Below are positions 58,751 through 64,000 of a stretch of DNA of 64,000 nucleotides, in pieces. The stretch spans positions 55,192,001 to 55,256,000 of the forward strand of contig NC_057818.1 in NCBI RefSeq assembly GCF_910594005.1, in the 5' to 3' direction. The position numbers were made by a program, and so were the translations under genes. The stretch is from Cervus elaphus (lineage: Eukaryota; Chordata; Mammalia; Artiodactyla; Cervidae). Under the pieces are notes generated by a model. It was not told the origin of the DNA. It saw only the letters and a list, made by a program, of their open reading frames with translations, and did not search any database. Every line of letters starts with the position of its first letter. Positions within the stretch are counted from its first letter, which is position 1.

Positions 58751-61222
58751 AGCCTTTGACAAAATTCAATATCCATTCATGACAAAAACTCTCCAGAAAG
58801 TAGGAATAAAAGGAACATACCTCAACATAATAAAAACTATATGTGACAAACCCACAGCAAACATTATCCTCAATGGTGAAAAATTGAAAGCATTTCCCCT
58901 AAAGTCAGGAACAAGACAAGGGTGCCCACTCTCACCACTACTATTCAATATAGTGTTGGAAGTTTTGGCCACAGCAATCAGAGCAGAAAAAGAAGTAAAG
59001 GGAATCCAAATAGGGAAATAAGAAGTGAAACTCTCGCTGTTTGCAGATGACATGATCCTCTACATAGAAAACCCTAAAGACTCTATCAGAAAATTACTAG
59101 AGCTAATCAATGAATATAGTAAAGTTGCAGGATATAAAATCAATGCAAAGAAATCCTTTGTATTCCTATACACTAACAATGAGAAAACAGAAAGAGAAAT
59201 TAAGGACACGATACCATTCACCATTGCAACAAAAAGGATAAAATACTTAGGAATATATCTACCTAAAGAAACAAAAGACCTATATATAGAAAACTATAAA
59301 ACACTGATGAAAGAAATCAAAGAGGACACAAATAGATGGAGAAATATACCATGTTCATGGATTGGAAGAATCAATATTGTGAAAATGAGTATACTACCTA
59401 AAGCAGTCTATAGATTCAATGCAATCCCTATCAAGCTACCAATAGTATTTTTCACAGAACTAGAACAAATAATTTCACAATTTGTATGGAAATACAAAAA
59501 ACCTCGAATAGCCAAAGCAATCTTGAGAAAGAAGAATGGAACTGGAGGAATCAACCTGCCTGACTTCAGGCTCTACTACAAAGTCACAGTCATCAAGACA
59601 GCATGATGGCTGATTCATGTCAATGTATGACAAAACCCACTGCAATGTTGTGAAGTAATTAGCCTCCAACTAATAAAAATAATTGAAAAAAAAAAGACAG
59701 CATGGTACTGGCACAAAGACAGAAATATAGATCAATGGAACAAAATAGAAAGCCCAGAGATAAACCCATGTACCTATGGACACCTTATCTTTGAACAAGG
59801 AGGCAAGAATATACAATGGAAAAAAGACAACTTTAACAAGTGGTGCTGGGAAAACGGGTCAACCACTTGTAAAAGAATGAAACTAGAACACTTTCTAACA
59901 CCATACACAAAAATAAACTCAAAATGGATTAAAGACCTAAATGTAAGACTAGAAACTATAAAACTCCTAGAGGAGAACATAGGCAAAACACTCTCTGACA
60001 TAAATCACAGCAAGATCCTCTATGACCCACCTCCAAGAATATTGGAAATAAAAGCAAAAATAAACAAATGGGACCTAATTAAACTTAAAATCTTTTGCAC
60101 AACAAAGGAAACTATAAGCAAGGTGAAAAGAGAGCCTTCAGAATCGGAGAAAATAATAGCAAACGAAGCAACAGACAAAGGATTAATCTCAAAAATATAC
60201 AAGCAACTCCAGCAGCTCAATTCCAGAAAAATAAATGACCCAATCAAAAAATGGGCCAAAGATCTAAACAGACATTTCTCCAAAGAAGACATACAGATGG
60301 CTAACAAACACATGAAAAGATGCTCAACATCACTCATTATCAGAGAAATGCAAATCAAAACCACAATGAGGTACCATTACACGCCAGTCAGAATGGCTGC
60401 TATCCAAAAGTCTACAAGCAATAAATGCTGGAGAGGGTGTGGAGAAAAGGGAACCCTCTTACACTGTTGGTGGGAATGCAAACTAGTACAGCCACTATGG
60501 AGAACATTGTGGAGATTCCTTAAAAAACTGGAAATAAAACTGCCATGTGACCCAGCAGTCCCACTCCTGGGCATACACACAGAGGAAACCAGATCTGAAA
60601 GAGACACATGTACCCCAATGTTCATCGCAGCACTGTTTATAATAGCCAGGACATGGAAGCAACCTAGATGCCCATCAGCAGACAAATGGATAAGGAAGCT
60701 ATGGTACATATACACAATGGAATATTACTCAGCCATTAAAAAGAATACATTTGAATCAGTTCTACTGAGATGGATGAAACTGGAGCCTATTATACAGAGT
60801 GAAGTAAGCCAGAAAGATAAACACCAATACAGTATACTAATGCATATATATGGAATTTAGAAAGATGGTAATAATAACCCTATATGCAAGACAGAAAAAG
60901 AGACACAGTTGTATAGAACACACTTTTGGACTCTGTGGGAGAAGGCGAGGGTGGGATGTTTCGAGAGAACAGCATCGAAACATGTATATTATCAAGTGTG
61001 AAACAGATCACCAGTCCAGGTTGGATGCATGAGACAAGTGCTCGGGGCTGGTGCACTGGGATAACCCAGAGGGATGGGATGGGGAGGGATGTGGGAGGGG
61101 GGTTCAGGATGGGGAACACATGTAAATCCATGGTTGATTCATGTCAATGTATGGCAAAAACCACTACAATATTGTAAAGTAATTAGCCTCCAACTAATAA
61201 AAATAAAGAAAAAAAATAAAAG
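58751..61222 (+). mobile_element. 5'-truncated bovine-type L1 with long ORF2 remains
   Basis: Starts inside ORF2 just before the RT catalytic region and ends in the L1 3' UTR and A-rich tail. GAAAGGGCTTTATG (58737-58750) and GAAAAGGCTTTATG (61223-61236) are a 14-bp target duplication with one mismatch. Open blocks: 58779-59021, 59025-59606 (FADDM motif near 59041) and 59877-60860 (C-terminal zinc-knuckle region with CWRGCGEKGTLLHCWWEC). One stop at 59019-59021 and the 59606 insertion break the frame, so decay is light. Confidence 0.87.
59606..59693 (+). mobile_element. 88-bp L1 tail nested in the L1
   Basis: L1 3' UTR end plus an A-tail, flanked by perfect 11-bp copies AAGACAGCATG (59595-59605 and 59694-59704). 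The host L1 reads on normally after the second copy. Confidence 0.88.
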
Positions 61223-61409
61223 AAAAGGCTTTATGTGAGATGGTTACATTGCTAATGTAAAATGGATACTTTTTACACTGATCCCTAATTATATTATGGG
61301 ATAGACGTTATGTGGGGGAAATGTTCCCCTGCCTGATGTTATAAAACAGGGCTTATAAATCTGCCCCTCAGGTAATATTAATTAAGTATACTAAAGGAAT
61401 GTTCAGTAT

Positions 61410-61635
61410 GGTCTTCCAAGATGGTTCAGTGGTAAAGAATTCACTTGCCAATGCAGGAGATATAAGAGATACTGGTTTGATCTCTGGATCTGGAAGATCC
61501 CCTGGAGGAGGAAATGGCAACCCACTCCAGTATTCTTGCCTGGGAAATCCCATGGAGAGAGGAACCTGGTTGGCTACAGTCCATGGGATCAAAAAGAGTT
61601 GGACACAACTGAGCACAAATAAGGAAACCAACAGG
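61410..61635 (+). repeat. Bov-tA SINE
   Basis: Forward copy from CTTCCAAGATGGTTCAG to GAGTTGGACACAACTGAG. Confidence 0.65.
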
Positions 61636-61977
61636 GTTAGCTGAGCCCACACAACAAAAAGTTAAAACTGGAGACTCATATTCAGGTACTAATAAAAGCA
61701 AACTGAAGAAAATGTGGTTGGGTAATTCCATTTTTAAATATCATTTAGGCAGCAGATCAGTGTTTTTTTGTCATTTATAGTCATTGTTTTACTCTGAGGT
61801 TTTTACCAAATGAAGATCTTCAAGAAGATTCATAAAAAGACTTTTTGACACATAATGATTCTGATGACTTTCAGATCATACTGTTGAGTGAGATAAAAAA
61901 AATTATGAAACTGTAATGGAAAACTTGCTGGCTTCATCTATATCAACAGGAATTAATTATATGCATGGGACTGAATG

Positions 61978-62180
61978 GGCCTCCCTGGACTCAGACAGTA
62001 AAGAATCTGTTTGCAATGTGGTTCGAACCTAGGTTCGATCCCTAGGTTGGGAAGATCCCCTGGAGGAGGGTATGGCAAGCCACTCCAGTATTCTTGTCTG
62101 GAGAATCTCCATGGACAGAGGAACCTGGCGGGCTACAGTCCATGGGGTCGCAAACAGTCAGACACAACTGAGTGAATGAA
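61978..62180 (+). repeat. Bov-tA SINE
   Basis: Forward copy starting GGGCCTCCCTGGACTCAG and ending GTCAGACACAACTGAGTG. Confidence 0.65.
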
Positions 62181-62409
62181 ATGGGAAATATGTCTCATAA
62201 CTGTATCACTGATTGTCTGAAATATTGTTGGCTTTTCATCTTTGTTTTCCAGAAAGCCTTTCCTTTTATGCTAATTACATACTACAGCAAGATGGCAAAC
62301 TACACCTTTGCAAACAAAGATGAAATATTTATCTTTTTCTCTCTACCTGATCCCTACAGATTTTGGCTTCTCCAGCTGAGTCCTCTCAGGACTTGATAGC
62401 TTATTGCAA

Positions 62410-62625
62410 TTCAGATTTGTGCTCAGTTGTGTCCAACTCTTCGTTATCCCATGGAGTGTAGCCTGCCAAACTCCTCTGTCCATGGGTTTCTCCAGACAAG
62501 AATACTGGAGTGGGTTGCCATTTCTGTCTCCAGGGGATCTTCCCCACCCGGGGACTGAACCTGCATATCTTGTGTCTCCTGCATTGGCAGGCAGATTCTT
62601 TACCACTGCACCACCCAGAACTGGT
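62410..62625 (-). repeat. Bov-tA SINE
   Basis: Reverse copy with GTGCTCAGTTGTGTCC at the left and CACTGCACCACCCAGAA at the right. The unmasked stretch 62180-62405 just before it shows no gene. Confidence 0.65.
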
Positions 62626-62759
62626 TATAACAATCAGTGTTTTAACTTGTTCTCTCTTTGTGGTTTTCAAATTATTTATGGTTTGTGCCTTTCTCTGGTA
62701 TACTGTGACCTTATTAACGTCACTAACTTTATTACTTGTATCCTGTCTACTTTATAAGA

Positions 62760-63600
62760 TTGTTGTCTCTTGTTTTACCCAAGATGTAGGCCTCCGACAA
62801 GACGAATGATGGCTAAATGTCGTAAGGCAATTAATCACATATATAATTGTATAGAATAATTGTAATGGTGCAACTCTAGTGAGGGAAGAAACAAGGGCAA
62901 ACATTGCTGGACTCATAACAGACTAGTAAGACAGACAATCCAGAGAACTTTAGGTTATCAACAGGGCTTAATTCAAAAATAGCATATTGAGTGTCCTATC
63001 AACCAAAATCTCGTCTGACCTAGGAAAGATAATTCTTAGAGTTGTAGGACTAACTGGTCACTAGATCCCTCCCAAAGCTTAGTCCATTTATGACCAACAG
63101 GGGACGCTGTAAACAAAGAATGCTGCCCACCATCCCAGTTCTAAAAGGATCTTTAGCCATGAGGACTGCACACTGATAATGCACCTCTAGGGGAATTCAG
63201 GGTGGAGAAAAGCAAGAAGAATTCTCTGCGTTGGATACTGACCCTCAGTAGTTAAGACTGCACATCTAAGGAATAATTTCGATGAATCCAGATTCTTGCA
63301 TCTTCTCATACATGAAAAAGCCATAAAATGAATAACCTGTGAAATCTGCTCTTTGTAATTCACAGTACTCTCTTGATGTTCGACTACATTTTTTTTTTCT
63401 TCCAACAAAAACAAATAAACAAACAAAAACACCCTGGTGTATATCATGGTTCCTCCCTTACCTCTTCAGAGCAGTTTCTCAAAGCGATCTGAACTTCTGT
63501 CTCCCAGGCTATAGTCCTCAGCAAGCTCCCCAAATAAAACAACACACAACCTTGCAGGTGTTTTTCTTCAGTCGAGAGTTTCCACAGATAGTGCTGAGAG
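62760..63600 (+). mobile_element. Probable endogenous retrovirus/LTR remnant
   Basis: The end of the stretch (CTCCCAGGCTATAGTCCTC, AATAAA at 63534-63539, then TTTTTCTTCAGTCGAGAG) resembles the R-U5 part of ruminant LTRs as I remember them. No intact viral gene is visible. The small open frames here are probably chance. Confidence 0.35.
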
Positions 63601-63884
63601 TATGTGATATGCAAGCAAAAGCCATTTTTTTCTTTTATTCTATAAAGGAAATTGTGCAAGTCAATGCCATACACGTGCTCCAAGGATATGAAATAGATAT
63701 CAAATATGTTTCTATTCTCCCTCAACTTCTAGGGGCAAAAGTGAGAATGTAGGCAGTTTCAAAGTAGCAGATCAGAACATCGAAGAGCCTGAGGAAGTTC
63801 CCAGGGGGCTCTGTTACCCAAACCCTGTGAGAGAGATGCTAGAGCTAGACTAAGCCTTAGACCTCAGTCTGGGCAGAGTGGACA

Positions 63885-64000
63885 TCCCCTTGGACTGCAA
63901 GGAGATCAAACCAGTCCATCCTAAAGGAAGTCAACCCTGAATGTTCATTGGAAGGACTGATGCTGAAGCTGAAGCTCCAATACTTTGGCCCCTGATGTGA
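63885..64000 (+). mobile_element. BovB fragment at the window edge
   Basis: Starts CCTTGGACTGCAAGGAGATC, the C-terminal RT region of BovB, and continues past the window end. The preceding 63600-63884 shows nothing I recognise. Confidence 0.65.

Noticed and set aside
59877..60860. A 327-codon open reading frame
   Set aside because: It is the C-terminal part of L1 ORF2 in a 5'-truncated element.
63339..63752. 137-codon and 93-codon frames near the right end
   Set aside because: They overlap on opposite strands in a probable LTR remnant, and no domain is recognisable.
1..64000. Search for CRISPR arrays, operons, phage or integrative elements
   Set aside because: No regularly spaced short repeats, no bacterial gene order and no ribosome binding sites; all repeated units are mammalian SINEs, LINEs, LTRs or segmental duplicates.

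Overview
This is nuclear DNA from a ruminant, most likely a bovid. The repeats show it: BovB (RTE) LINEs, a bovine-type L1 family, BovB-derived Bov-tA SINEs and CHR-type tRNA-Glu SINEs fill most of the window. I cannot tell cattle, sheep, goat or a relative apart. There are no prokaryotic genes, no CRISPR arrays, and no tRNA or rRNA genes that I can see.

The single-copy content is a tandem cluster of cytosolic sulfotransferase genes of the SULT2A family (hydroxysteroid/bile-salt sulfotransferases), all on the minus strand. Two copies are complete. Gene A has six exons between 19141 and 2126, gene B has six exons between 54664 and 41226. Each encodes 285 aa with all canonical splice sites, the SULT2A intron phases (1,0,1,0,1) and the expected PAPS-binding and catalytic residues. 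Between them are two relics. C keeps exons 1-2 only (32506-25407). D is a lone exon 1 (35129-34997) with a one-codon deletion and a GC donor.

Layout from left to right: 1-2125, 3' flank of A; 2126-19141, gene A, with a 7.5 kb L1 in its fourth intron; 19142-23807, 5' flank of A, with an endogenous-retrovirus-like LTR about 380 bp upstream of the A start codon; 23808-25105, a BovB that replaces C exons 3-6; 25407-32506, C exons 2 and 1 separated by two C-specific BovB insertions; 34008-39100, the deleted D unit; 39100-41225, 3' flank of B; 41226-54664, gene B, whose second intron is packed with nested BovBs; 54665-57480, 5' flank of B and the end of the duplicated array; 57480-64000, non-array sequence with a truncated L1, SINEs and a probable LTR remnant.

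The main result is the mosaic history. There are two kinds of gene head (exons 1-2). Type 1 is found in A and D, type 2 in B and C. Genes A and B share almost the same tail (exons 3-6: 13 of 170 residues differ) but have different heads (30 of 115 differ). B therefore looks like a type 2 head joined to a type 1 tail inside intron 2. C appears to have lost exons 3-6 by exchange between two BovBs, and D exons 2-5 by exchange between two SINEs. Because splice phases match, C exons 1-2 lie upstream of A in a position from which they could in principle be spliced onto A exons 3-6.
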